NCBI GenBank assembly: GCA_021324045.1
Contig: JAJPJV010000003.1
Coordinates: 1 to 64,000, forward strand
DNA from: Actinomycetota bacterium
GTDB lineage: Bacteria; Actinomycetota; Acidimicrobiia; Acidimicrobiales; RAAP-2
DNA length: 64,000 nt
Direction of reading: 5' to 3'
The translations under genes and the position numbers were made by a program. Under the pieces are notes generated by a model. The model saw only the letters and a list, made by a program, of their open reading frames with translations. It ran no database searches and had not been told where the DNA came from. Positions 1 to 7,824 of this stretch are shown here, piece by piece. Within the stretch, counting starts at the first letter, position 1. Each line of letters opens with the position of its first letter.

Positions 1-1664
1 AGACCGAGGGCATGTGCCAGGTTGACCATGGCTGTGACCACCGCTGCATCCTGTCGTTCGCCCAACCCGGCGATGAAGTTCCGGTCGATCTTCAAGCCGT
101 CTACTGGCAGTTTGCTGAGGTAAGAGAAGGCGGAGTAGCCGATCCCGAAGTCGTCGATCGTCAGGCGCACGCCAAGCTCGTCGAGCTCCTTGAGCATCGC
201 CTCCGCGACCGAGCCCTCGTCGACGAGCACCCGTTCGGTGATCTCGATCGTGAGTGCCTCGGCCGGAAGCTCATTCTCTGCGAGCAGGTTCGCGACGAGT
301 CTGGAAAAGCTCGGATCGGCAAGTTGGGAAGCGGAGATGTTGACCGACACGCCGACCTGTTCATGACCGCTCTCCCGCCATTCTCGGCACTTGCGCAGGG
401 CGACCTCGAGGACCCAGGTACCGAGTGCGTTGATCGTGCCGCTCTCTTCGGCCAAGGGAATGAACTCTTCAGGGGCAACGGAACCAATGGTGGGATGCTG
501 CCACCGCAGCAACGCCTCCATCGCTACCACCATGCCACTTGGGAGAGATCGAACCGGCTGGAAGTACACCGACAGCTCATTGCGAGCAAGGGCTCGGTGC
601 AAACCATTGATGAGCTCTGCTCGACGAGTCGCCCGCTTGTCGAAGTCCGGGTGATAAATCTCGAATCGCGAACGTCCACTCTGCTTCGCCATGTACATGG
701 CGCTGTCTGCCCGCGCGATGAGAGTCTCCGGATCGTCTCCGGGCTGGACGAACGCAATGCCAATGGAGACTGAGGTAAAGAACTCCGATCCCCCGACCAC
801 GAAGGGCTTGGACAAGACGTTGAGGAGGCGCTCTGCGATACTGACCGCCTCAGACTGTGCGTCGTAAAGGTTTTCGCAAAGGACCACGAACTCGTCCCCA
901 CCAAGCCGAGCAACCATGTCACCTGGTCGGAGGGTCTCCTTCAACCTCCTGGCCACACCGATCAGGAGATGATCCCCTGCCGCGTGGCCGGCAACATCGT
1001 TGATGGACTTGAAGCGATCGACGTCCACGAACAAGATGGCTGATCGGATCGAGCGCCTTGTGGCGGCCTCCACCGCGCTTGCCAGGCGCTCGAGGAACAA
1101 CGTGCGGTTCGGGAGGCGCGTGAGCGAGTCGTGGAGCGCTTGATGAGCAAGTGCGGCTCGTTCGTGCTCGAGGAGCTCCTGGAGCTCTTTGCGCCGCGCA
1201 TCGAAACGCTCGGCCACGCTGACGAGCACGTGGTCGAAGTACACAGCAAGAAGACTGGCGACCCGGTTCGCCAACTCCGGCGCTACGGAGAGGCGATCGG
1301 CTTCCTCGCGCATCACGGCGACCCAGGCGTCACGTCCCGCGATGAGCTGGGTGATCAGGTACGCCAACGACACGGAGCCATCGGCCAGGATGTTGCCCAC
1401 CTCAGCGAGCGGATTGACCTCCGGCAGGGTGCCGGTCATCAGGGTCTCGGTAATGGCTGCAGAGGTCGCCTCGGCGATCTTTGCCATCTCCGAGAGGGAC
1501 TGGTCATCGAGGTCACTCGGCAGTGGGGCTTTCTCGATGACAAGCCTGATGATGTCTTGCTCACGACAGCGCAGTGCCGCCGCCAACTTCCCCAACGACA
1601 CCTGCGTGACCGGGTCGGCGAGAACCGCCGCCGGATGTCCGAGGGGTCGTGCGTCATGTGGCAT
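1..1664 (-). CDS. GGDEF-EAL cyclic-di-GMP turnover protein (3' end outside window)
   Basis: The reading frame is open from an ATG at 1664 to the window edge, about 554 residues. Residues 1-175 are a helical region of no recognised family. A diguanylate cyclase domain follows: GGDEF is intact at about 255-259, with an RPGD inhibitory-site motif five residues before it. Then comes a phosphodiesterase domain with EALLRW at about 383 and a DDFGIGYS motif near the truncated end. All key motifs are conserved, so both synthesis and hydrolysis of cyclic-di-GMP are possible. No membrane helix or PAS domain is visible, so it is probably cytosolic. An in-frame TGA lies 12 nt before the ATG, which fixes the start. 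An extended -10 (TGC TATACA, 1718-1723 on the minus strand) could drive it. The EAL domain C-terminus is missing. Confidence 0.93.
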   Translation of the reverse strand, partial: MPHDARPLGHPAAVLADPVTQVSLGKLAAALRCREQDIIRLVIEKAPLPSDLDDQSLSEMAKIAEATSAAITETLMTGTLPEVNPLAEVGNILADGSVSLAYLITQLIAGRDAWVAVMREEADRLSVAPELANRVASLLAVYFDHVLVSVAERFDARRKELQELLEHERAALAHQALHDSLTRLPNRTLFLERLASAVEAATRRSIRSAILFVDVDRFKSINDVAGHAAGDHLLIGVARRLKETLRPGDMVARLGGDEFVVLCENLYDAQSEAVSIAERLLNVLSKPFVVGGSEFFTSVSIGIAFVQPGDDPETLIARADSAMYMAKQSGRSRFEIYHPDFDKRATRRAELINGLHRALARNELSVYFQPVRSLPSGMVVAMEALLRWQHPTIGSVAPEEFIPLAEESGTINALGTWVLEVALRKCREWRESGHEQVGVSVNISASQLADPSFSRLVANLLAENELPAEALTIEITERVLVDEGSVAEAMLKELDELGVRLTIDDFGIGYSAFSYLSKLPVDGLKIDRNFIAGLGERQDAAVVTAMVNLAHALG

Positions 1665-1839
1665 GTCAGGCCCTCAGGTCACGCTACTCATCGATAGCAT
1701 CCAGAAACGGAAGCCCATGTATAGCAGGCGGAAGCGCACCGGCTGTGGATGCTAGCAACCTGCCGTCAACCGACGTTGTCTCACGAGTTTCAAAATGATC
1801 AAAAAGTAAGACGATTTGACGGCCGGCAACCCGTAGGGC

Positions 1840-2211
1840 CTACGACCTCGCGTTGATCAACGAGCGAGCGGTTTGCTCGAAGTACTCCATGAGCTCTGCC
1901 TCGTCTTCGGGGGGTAGACCTGCCGATTGGACCGCTGCGCGCATGTGGCGCAGCCATGCATCGCGTTCACGGAGACCGATCACAAACGGCGCGTGCCGCA
2001 TCCGGAGCCGAGGGTGACCTCGCTCCTCGCTATAGGTCGAGGGCCCTCCCCAGTACTGGCCGAGGAAGAGCGCCAGGTGCCGTCGGGACTCCGACAGGTC
2101 GTCGGGGTAGAGCGGACGAAGCACGGGATCGGAGGCAACACCATCATAGAAGCGGTCCACCAGAGCATCAAAGAACGGCTGTCCACCAACTCTCTCGAAC
2201 ATCGAGCTCAT
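1840..2211 (-). CDS. glbO: Group II truncated haemoglobin (GlbO type)
   Basis: A 123-residue globin of the 2-on-2 fold, the usual length for the family. It carries the stretch QYWGGPSTYSEERGHPRLRM followed by HAPF, the proximal-histidine region that is nearly invariant in mycobacterial GlbO, and the group II Trp in RDAWLRHM. The family binds haem and oxygen or NO in the cytosol and is linked to respiration and NO or peroxide defence. The frame is open further upstream, but that extension would run into the tRNA gene, so the ATG at 2211 is chosen. A TACCGT -10-like box sits 7 nt before this ATG, suggesting a leaderless transcript. The gene stands alone. Confidence 0.93.
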   Translation of the reverse strand: MSSMFERVGGQPFFDALVDRFYDGVASDPVLRPLYPDDLSESRRHLALFLGQYWGGPSTYSEERGHPRLRMRHAPFVIGLRERDAWLRHMRAAVQSAGLPPEDEAELMEYFEQTARSLINARS

Positions 2212-2310
2212 GGACCCGACGGTAGTGGCCGTAAACTGTCCGATGGCTAGTGGTGGCGCTCGGTCGCGGTGCCCAGTACCGCGACCGGTGGCTTGCCACC
2301 GCTGCGCTCC

Positions 2311-2381
2311 GCGGGTGTAGCTCAATGGCAGAGTCCCAGCCTTCCAAGCTGGTTATGCGGGTTCGATTCCCGTCACCCGCT
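2311..2381 (+). tRNA. tRNA-Gly (anticodon TCC)
   Basis: A 71-nt cloverleaf. The acceptor stem GCGGGTG (2311-2317) pairs with CACCCGC (2374-2380), and the discriminator base is T. The anticodon stem CCAGC/GCTGG holds the 7-nt loop CTTCCAA with anticodon TCC. The T-loop reads TTCGATT. No CCA is encoded. The sequence closely resembles glyT-type bacterial glycine tRNAs. It lies divergent from glbO. Confidence 0.96.
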
Positions 2382-2933
2382 CTCCGCGTGGCGGTTCTCC
2401 GCCGAAATCCCAAGACCCGGTCCGGGCGGGGGACGCCCCTCCCCGGTACGGGTTCCCTCGGGCAGTGGCAGTTTCACGACACGGTGCTGGGCGCACTGGA
2501 CCCACCCGCGCTTGGCAGCGAGCCGCCATGGTGCCAGGTGCCGCCGTGAGACTGCTGACCCCGCCACGGGAGCAAAGTGCTCCCAGGTTCGCTGTACCCC
2601 ACGGGTGAGTGGACCACGACTGAGGGAGCCACCGGTGGTCGGTACCTTGGTCGCCTTCCCGCCGACTCGGACCCACCCGGGAAATCCCTGGAGCAAGGTC
2701 ACGATGAAGATGAGCGGGACCGGCACCAGGATCTGCTCCGGGGTTCGGAAAACGACCGGTCACGCCCCGGTGATGCTTCGCGACTTGCGGCCCCACGCCA
2801 GCAGCGTCACCTTGACTGGAGGTGGGCCGTGCGATTCCCATCGTGTCGCGCCTCCCCGGTCATCGGCACCGCGCCGACCTGGAGTTGCCGCTGGGCTCAG
2901 CGACGAAGTCCCATACGTTGGTGGTCGGAGCCA
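2382..2933. other. Intergenic stretch with no gene recognised
   Basis: About 550 bases after the tRNA. Open frames exist on both strands but are short of family signatures, start sites and ribosome binding sites. The minus-strand frame whose C-terminus reads VTGIEPA is the well-known artefact antisense to a tRNA. I see no integrase or attachment-site duplication of the tRNA 3' end. Confidence 0.5.
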
Positions 2934-2963
2934 TTGACATTCTCTCGCCACGATCGGCACAAT
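2934..2963 (+). promoter_or_regulatory. Predicted sigma-A-type promoter
   Basis: A perfect -35 hexamer TTGACA (2934-2939) is followed, after 18 nt, by CACAAT (2958-2963, four of six matches to TATAAT). The expected start of transcription is near 2970. The only plausible products are the short open frame at 2992 and the RNA that would run to the hairpin at 3170-3209. Confidence 0.4.
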
Positions 2964-2991
2964 TGTGGCAACGAGCGAAGGGAGCTTGACG

Positions 2992-3036
2992 ATGACTTCG
3001 ACAAGCTCACACGAGGAGGACACTCCACCGGGCTGA
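2992..3036 (+). CDS. Possible 14-residue leader or small peptide
   Basis: The ATG at 2992 opens a 14-codon frame (MTSTSSHEEDTPPG) ending in TGA. A good ribosome binding site, GAAGGGAG, lies 7 nt before the ATG, and the promoter above starts about 20 nt upstream. The peptide is acidic and Ser/Thr-rich with no known relative. It may instead be a chance frame inside a non-coding RNA of about 240 nt that would end at the hairpin at 3170-3209. Nothing else supports translation. Confidence 0.2.
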   Translation: MTSTSSHEEDTPPG

Positions 3037-3169
3037 GAGAGCCTCGCCAGGCGAGTCCGGGACATGAACGAGAATCAGATGGCCGCGTGGATCTGGCTGT
3101 TCAGCAGACGGCAACGCGGTCCCGAACGTTGTGACGGAAGTCCCGGGTATTGCCATCAACAACTTGAGA

Positions 3170-3209
3170 ACACAAAGAGCCGAGGCCAAACGGTTTCGGC
3201 TCTTTGTGT
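3170..3209. terminator. Perfect 14-bp hairpin, probable bidirectional terminator
   Basis: The left arm ACACAAAGAGCCGA (3170-3183) and right arm TCGGCTCTTTGTGT (3196-3209) are exact reverse complements around a 12-nt loop. No run of T follows on the plus strand; on the minus strand a mildly T-rich stretch follows. It lies 58 nt beyond the stop of the minus-strand Rv2466c-like gene and would also end any transcript from the promoter at 2934. Confidence 0.7.
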
Positions 3210-3266
3210 CTTCGGCCAATGCCCAATGGCGCACGTCTTGTAAGACCGTGACACGCTCCCATGCTC

Positions 3267-3887
3267 TCAGTCGAAGCTCGGCCGCCGGTCGCGCGTGCGT
3301 TTGAGCTCGAAAAATCCATCGGTCGAGGCAACCAGCACGACACCATCCCAGAGCCTCCCGGCAGCCTCTCCACGAGGAATCGGCGTGACGACAGGACCGA
3401 AGAAGGCATGCCCGTCAACGCTGATAATCGGAGTACCGACGTCGAGTCCCACTTGGTCCATACCGAGATGGTGGGACTTCTTGATGGCCTCGTCGAAGTC
3501 GGTGCTCTGCGCAGCAGCAAGCAAGCGTCGCGGAAGCCCAACCTCCTCGAGCGCCTCGATGATTGCGTCGTCTCCGCGGCGCTGCTGATTGTGGAACCGG
3601 GTCCCAATCGCTGAGTACAACGGGAGAAGGATGTCCTCTCCTCGTTCGGCGGCTGCCGCCATGCAAATCCGGACCGGACCCCACGCCTGGCGCATCCGCT
3701 CGAGGTAGTCCTCGCTCAAGTCCTTTTCCTCGTGCTGTTGCAAGTTGAGGTACGCAAGGGACATCACGTGCCACGACGTCTGCACGGGACGAACCTTTTC
3801 GACCTCGAGCATCCACCGGGACGTGATCCATGCCCACGGGCAAATCGGATCGAACCAGAAATCTGCCTTCTGCGTGTCTGTCTCCAT
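3267..3887 (-). CDS. DsbA-family mycothiol-dependent oxidoreductase, Rv2466c-like, with CPWA active site
   Basis: A 206-residue cytosolic thioredoxin-fold protein with a DsbA-type helical insertion. Long blocks match the mycobacterial mycothiol-dependent nitroreductase Rv2466c: WFDPxCPWxWITSRW at the N-terminus, AWGPVRI, KSHHxGMD, and the C-terminal FFELKRTR. Rv2466c uses Cys-Pro-Trp-Cys; here the motif is Cys-Pro-Trp-Ala, so the resolving cysteine is lost and a monothiol mechanism using mycothiol is likely. The frame is open for 82 more codons upstream without family similarity, so the ATG at 3887 is chosen; its ribosome binding site is weak. It is a single gene with its own downstream hairpin. 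Confidence 0.88.
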   Translation of the reverse strand: METDTQKADFWFDPICPWAWITSRWMLEVEKVRPVQTSWHVMSLAYLNLQQHEEKDLSEDYLERMRQAWGPVRICMAAAAERGEDILLPLYSAIGTRFHNQQRRGDDAIIEALEEVGLPRRLLAAAQSTDFDEAIKKSHHLGMDQVGLDVGTPIISVDGHAFFGPVVTPIPRGEAAGRLWDGVVLVASTDGFFELKRTRDRRPSFD

Positions 3888-4324
3888 GGCTTCTGCCAAC
3901 ACCCCCTGGGTGAGGAATCTTCCACGAGCGCTCGTGACGACAGACCCGCGGGCCGTGTCCCATCTGGTGATGGGGACTTGAGATCGTGATCCCCGGTGAC
4001 GGTCAACCGTTTCCGGCCTGTTGGAGCTCCCCGGTGATCGCTGCCTCGAACGGGGAAGCTCACCTTTGGGGACGAGTGCTGGAAGCCGATCTTTGCCGGG
4101 TTCTTGATCCCCAGACCAACCGGGTTGCGACACGACCGGGTTTACACACCGACTGGGCTCACACCGGCTATCGGAACCGAGGTCGGACCCCCGAAGAGGG
4201 CATCAGCAAGGCAAGGATGTTCGTCAAACCATGAGAGCGTGTCGCCACCGCTCGGGAACGGTCCGCTGAGGTACCCGCTTTCGACTGACGCACCCTTCTG
4301 CTACCAATGGGTTCGGAGGTGAAA
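3888..4324. other. Intergenic stretch with no gene recognised
   Basis: About 440 bases between divergent genes. The open frames here lack family signatures and ribosome binding sites. It presumably holds the promoters of both neighbours. A TACCAAT box at about 4302-4308, just before the ribosome binding site of the next gene, could be its -10 element. Confidence 0.4.
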
Positions 4325-5659
4325 ATGGTTTTCGAGCACCGAGCCGTGCTCGACCACCCGGTCGGAGAGGTCTTCGCCTGGCACGCCCGACCTGGCGCGC
4401 TTGAAAGGCTACTGCCCCCTTGGCAGCCGGCGCGGGTCCGTTCCGAGAGCGGCTCGCTCGCCTCGGGCGAAGCGGTGATCGACCTACCCGGACCCCTGGT
4501 GTGGCGTGCCCAGCACGTGCCTGAAGGCTACGAGGAGGGGCGTTGCTTCACCGATGTGCTCGCTACGCCCGGTCTCGCCCGCCTCGTCTCTTGGCGCCAC
4601 ACTCACCTCTTCGGCGAGGAGCCCGGCGGCGGCACAGCGCTCATCGACCTGGTGGAGACGGCGGTGCCCGGGCGGCTGCTGCGGCCCATGTTCGCCTACC
4701 GGACCCGCCAACTGTCTGGCGACCTGGCCGCCCATCGTCGCTGGCCGGTCCCGGAGGGACGGCGCCTCACGATTGCGGTCACCGGATCGTCGGGCACCGT
4801 CGGCTCGGCGTTGTGCGCCCTCCTTTCTACCGGTGGCTACCGCGTGGTGAGACTGGTTCGTTCGGCGCCGAAGCCGGGGGAGCGGTTGTGGAATCCGGCC
4901 GACCCGTCGCCAGGCCTGCTCGAAGGGGTCGACACCGTCGTCCACCTTGCCGGCGCGTCAATCGCCGGGAGGTTCACCGGCGCCCACAAGAAGGCGGTCC
5001 GCGACAGCCGGATCGGCCCGACCCGTCGCCTCGCCGAGACCGCTGCGCGAGCAGGGACCCCTGTGTTCGTCAGCGCGTCGGCGATCGGGTTCTACGGGGC
5101 TGACCGGGGTGACGAGGAGCTGACCGAGGCAAGCTCGCAGGGAGACGACTTCCTGGCCGAGGTCGTGGCTGGCTGGGAGGCCGACACGAGGGTCGCCGCT
5201 GACGGAGGGGCGCGGGTGGTCAACGTGAGGACCGGCATCGTCCAGACTCCCCGCGGAGGCGCCCTCCGCCTGCTTCGCCCCCTGTTCGAGGTGGGCCTCG
5301 GCGGTCGGCTCGGCGGAGGGGCCCCGTGGATGGCGTGGATCGGCATCGACGACCTGCTCGACGTCTACCTGCGGGCACTGACCGACCCGGCGCTGGTAGG
5401 ACCGCTCAACGCCACCGCTCCCCGCCCTGTCCGTAACGCCGAGTACACCCGGACCCTTGCGAAGGTTCTGCGACGGCCGGCGCTCGTGCCGCTTCCAGTT
5501 CTCGGCCCACGCCTGCTGCTCGGTCGGGAGGGCGCCGAGCAGGTGGCGCTCGCCAGCCAGCGGGTTTTGCCGGCCCGACTCCTCGCCGAAGGCCACCCCT
5601 TCCGTTATCCCGAGCTGGAAGCCGCGCTCCGCCACGTGCTCGGGCGCGCCGACGACTGA
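4325..5659 (+). CDS. TIGR01777 family NAD(P)-binding epimerase-like protein with N-terminal SRPBCC domain
   Basis: A 444-residue protein. Residues 1-145 look like an SRPBCC/START-type ligand-binding domain (FEHRAVLDHPVGEVFAWHA). From about residue 150 an extended-SDR domain begins with the glycine-rich motif VTGSSGTVGSAL, continues through VHLAGASIAGRF and FVSASAIGFYG, and ends in a conserved C-terminal DUF1731-like segment (NATAPRPVRNAEYTRTL). This arrangement is typical of actinobacterial TIGR01777 (SDR39U1/YfcH-like) proteins. The reaction is unknown. GGAGGT at 4315-4320 sits 4 nt before the ATG at 4325, which decides this start over an upstream ATG at 4307. Confidence 0.88.
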   Translation: MVFEHRAVLDHPVGEVFAWHARPGALERLLPPWQPARVRSESGSLASGEAVIDLPGPLVWRAQHVPEGYEEGRCFTDVLATPGLARLVSWRHTHLFGEEPGGGTALIDLVETAVPGRLLRPMFAYRTRQLSGDLAAHRRWPVPEGRRLTIAVTGSSGTVGSALCALLSTGGYRVVRLVRSAPKPGERLWNPADPSPGLLEGVDTVVHLAGASIAGRFTGAHKKAVRDSRIGPTRRLAETAARAGTPVFVSASAIGFYGADRGDEELTEASSQGDDFLAEVVAGWEADTRVAADGGARVVNVRTGIVQTPRGGALRLLRPLFEVGLGGRLGGGAPWMAWIGIDDLLDVYLRALTDPALVGPLNATAPRPVRNAEYTRTLAKVLRRPALVPLPVLGPRLLLGREGAEQVALASQRVLPARLLAEGHPFRYPELEAALRHVLGRADD

Positions 5660-5817
5660 GACCGAGGTGCCCACCATCCTGGTGCTGCGGTTCCGCAAGG
5701 CCCTCCGCCTCTGCGACAACCCGTCCCGTTCCGAAGGGCACTCACGCGACTCGCGTTTTGCCAGCCATTGAGTCCCACCGATCCACAACCGGTTCGGTCG
5801 CTTTTAGAGTCGCCGCT

Positions 5818-6240
5818 GTGACGAACGTGCATTTCGCTGCGGGCACGCCTGAAACCGTCCTCCCCGAACTCGCTCCAGAAGTTGCAGCAGCGTTGGAGCA
5901 CGCCTGGGCGTGCCCGCCCAGCGAGTGCCGGGAGCGCATGAGGACGATCGCAACCAAGTGGCCGAGATGTCTCGACGCCTGGGCCGCATTGGCCGAGCTG
6001 AGCGACGACCCACTCGAGCGGTACGCGTTCGCCCGAGTCGGTTACCACCGTGGTCTGGATGCCCTCCGTGCGGCCGGCTGGCGCGGCTCAGGCCTTGTTC
6101 GCTGGTCGCACCCTTCCAACCGGGGTTTCCTGCGATCCCTGGCAGCCCTGGGGGAGGCAGCACGGGCGATCGGCGAAACCGACGAGGCGGTTCGCTGCGA
6201 AACCTTTCTCCAACAGCTTGACCCGGATCGAAGGCGGTAG
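5818..6240 (+). CDS. DUF3151 family protein
   Basis: A 140-residue protein of a family found in Actinobacteria. The diagnostic part is the second half: FARVGYHRGLDALRAAGW, then WSHPSNRGFLRSLAALG and RAIGETDEAVRC. Its function is unknown; the all-helical repeats resemble TPR-like folds. I choose the GTG at 5818 because a -10 box (TAGAGT, 5805-5810) lies 7 nt upstream, as expected for a leaderless mRNA, and the resulting length matches the family. An in-frame ATG at 5758 would add 20 residues. The ParA gene follows after 9 nt. Confidence 0.85.
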   Translation: MTNVHFAAGTPETVLPELAPEVAAALEHAWACPPSECRERMRTIATKWPRCLDAWAALAELSDDPLERYAFARVGYHRGLDALRAAGWRGSGLVRWSHPSNRGFLRSLAALGEAARAIGETDEAVRCETFLQQLDPDRRR

Positions 6241-6249
6241 ATTCCGCTC

Positions 6250-6837
6250 GTGAAAATCGTGGTCAGCAACATGAAGGGCGGAGTCGGCAAGACCACGACA
6301 GCGATGTACCTGGTAGCGGCGGCGGCTAGCCGTGGGCGACCGGCCGTCTTGGTCGACTCGGACCCCCAGGGTTCTGCCGCCCAATGGTTCGAGGAACGTC
6401 CCGTTCCCGGGGTGGACCTCGTAGAAGCACCCTCCGAGCGGACGATCACCCGGGCCCTGACAAGGGCCGACAGCGACAACGTCGTCGTTGTCGACACGCC
6501 TCCGGGGGACGAGCGGATCGTGCGAGCAGCGTTACGGCGCGCCGATTCGGTCGTCATCCCCACCCGGGCCGGTGGTGTCGAGCCGACGCCCGTACTCACG
6601 ACCCTTGAGATGATCCCCGAAGACACCCCGTGCGGTGTGGTGATCTGTGCTGCTCGTCTGGGGACGAACGACCTCGAGCTGACGATCGAGGAATGGACAA
6701 GCGCACGGGTGCCAGTGTGGGGGGTCGTCCCCGAACGTGTCGGGATCGCGGCGGGCCCCAGCGCTCGGCTCTACCGAGAAGGACTTGAGACCTACGACAC
6801 GGTCCTCAGGCGAGCCCTCCGAAGTCGCCCGCGCTGA
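6250..6837 (+). CDS. Solo ParA/MinD-type ATPase
   Basis: A 195-residue P-loop ATPase. The deviant Walker A motif KGGVGKTT begins at residue 9, LVDSDPQGSAAQW follows, and the Walker B region is VVVDTPPG. The length is short, as in orphan ParA proteins that act without a ParB partner. Such proteins position cellular cargo or act in undefined complexes; no ParB or parS is seen nearby. The GTG start lies 6 nt after a possible -10 box (TAGATT, 6238-6243) that includes the stop codon of DUF3151, so it may be transcribed both with DUF3151 and from its own leaderless promoter. Confidence 0.85.
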   Translation: MKIVVSNMKGGVGKTTTAMYLVAAAASRGRPAVLVDSDPQGSAAQWFEERPVPGVDLVEAPSERTITRALTRADSDNVVVVDTPPGDERIVRAALRRADSVVIPTRAGGVEPTPVLTTLEMIPEDTPCGVVICAARLGTNDLELTIEEWTSARVPVWGVVPERVGIAAGPSARLYREGLETYDTVLRRALRSRPR

Positions 6838-6976
6838 TCGAAATCCGCCGTCAGCAGGGATCGGGAGCCCTCGACGGCCACCGCGGTGAGCCCCGCCCTT
6901 GCTTGGAGGAGGAGCGCAACCGGGCGATTCGGTGGGAAGCTGGCAGAGCTGGTTGCCTGAACACAAGGAGCGGAGC

Positions 6977-7753
6977 ATGCGTTTCGTTTTGGTTCACGGC
7001 GGCTTCCACGGCGCATGGTGCTGGGAGCGCACGATTCCTGAGCTCCGACGGCTGGGCCACGAGGCGATCGCTGTGGAACTCCCCGGGCATGGCACCCGCC
7101 GGGACGAGCGCTCGACCCTTGCTGACCGCAGGGATGCAATCGTCACCGTTCTCCAGCCTGGCGACGTCCTCGTCGGGCACTCCGGTGGCGGTTATGACGC
7201 GACACTCGCCGCCGATGCTGCGATTGATCACGTTGCCCATGTCGTCTATCTGGCAGCCGGGCTCCCAATCGAAGGGCGGACCGTGCTGGAGGCCACCGGA
7301 GGAATGGCGACATCGAGCGATGACGGCGAAAACCAGGTCACGCAGCTCATGACAGACGAAACGGGGATGCTCCGCTCCATCCGCCCCGATGTGCGCGGGC
7401 GAATGGAATGGGTCTCCTTCAAAGGAGCGTGGGATTTCTTTTATCACGACTGCGACGAGGAAACCGCACGGTGGGCATTCCAGCGACTCACCCCTGCCCC
7501 TGTGGAATTTCTCACCGAGACCGTCTCTGTCCCGCGCTTTTGGCAGGCCGATCTGCCGCGCAGCTACATCCTGTGCCTTCAGGACCGAGCAAAACCTCAC
7601 TCGATGTCCGAAGAGGTCATCGAGCGTCTCGGGGTCGAAGCCTTGACGATCGATTCGTCACATTCACCGTTCCTCAGTCGTCCACGCGAACTCGCCGAGC
7701 TGCTCGTCCATGCCACCACCACCAACCCGATCGGGGCGCTGCGCCCCAATTGA
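6977..7753 (+). CDS. Alpha/beta hydrolase, small esterase type
   Basis: A 258-residue protein of the alpha/beta hydrolase fold. It begins with FVLVHGGFHGAWCW, typical of the group that includes plant methylesterases and hydroxynitrile lyases. The nucleophile elbow is GHSGGG near residue 68, and a catalytic His is expected in the C-terminal SSHSPFLSRP segment. It probably hydrolyses a small ester in the cytosol; the substrate is unknown. AAGGAG about 7 nt before the ATG at 6977 fixes the start. It stands alone between the ParA gene and a convergent membrane protein gene. Confidence 0.85.
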   Translation: MRFVLVHGGFHGAWCWERTIPELRRLGHEAIAVELPGHGTRRDERSTLADRRDAIVTVLQPGDVLVGHSGGGYDATLAADAAIDHVAHVVYLAAGLPIEGRTVLEATGGMATSSDDGENQVTQLMTDETGMLRSIRPDVRGRMEWVSFKGAWDFFYHDCDEETARWAFQRLTPAPVEFLTETVSVPRFWQADLPRSYILCLQDRAKPHSMSEEVIERLGVEALTIDSSHSPFLSRPRELAELLVHATTTNPIGALRPN

Positions 7754-7824
7754 CCGCTACACCGGTATCCACGTCGACGCGCTGGGCCTCGAGGGGGCCA
7801 GATTTTGAGCCAGCGTGAGGGTCG

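Noticed and set aside
2353-2841. Minus-strand frame of 162 codons ending in VTGIEPA
   Set aside because: This ending is the known false protein read antisense through a tRNA gene; the frame has no family signature.
3020-3100. GGGCTGAGAGAGCC followed by GAACGAGAATCAGATGG, resembling a TPP riboswitch
   Set aside because: The conserved TPP core (CTGATC and the paired P4/P5 parts) is broken and no thiamine gene follows.
2311-3266. tRNA-Gly followed by a gene-poor stretch considered as an integration site
   Set aside because: No integrase and no second copy of the tRNA 3' end in the region.
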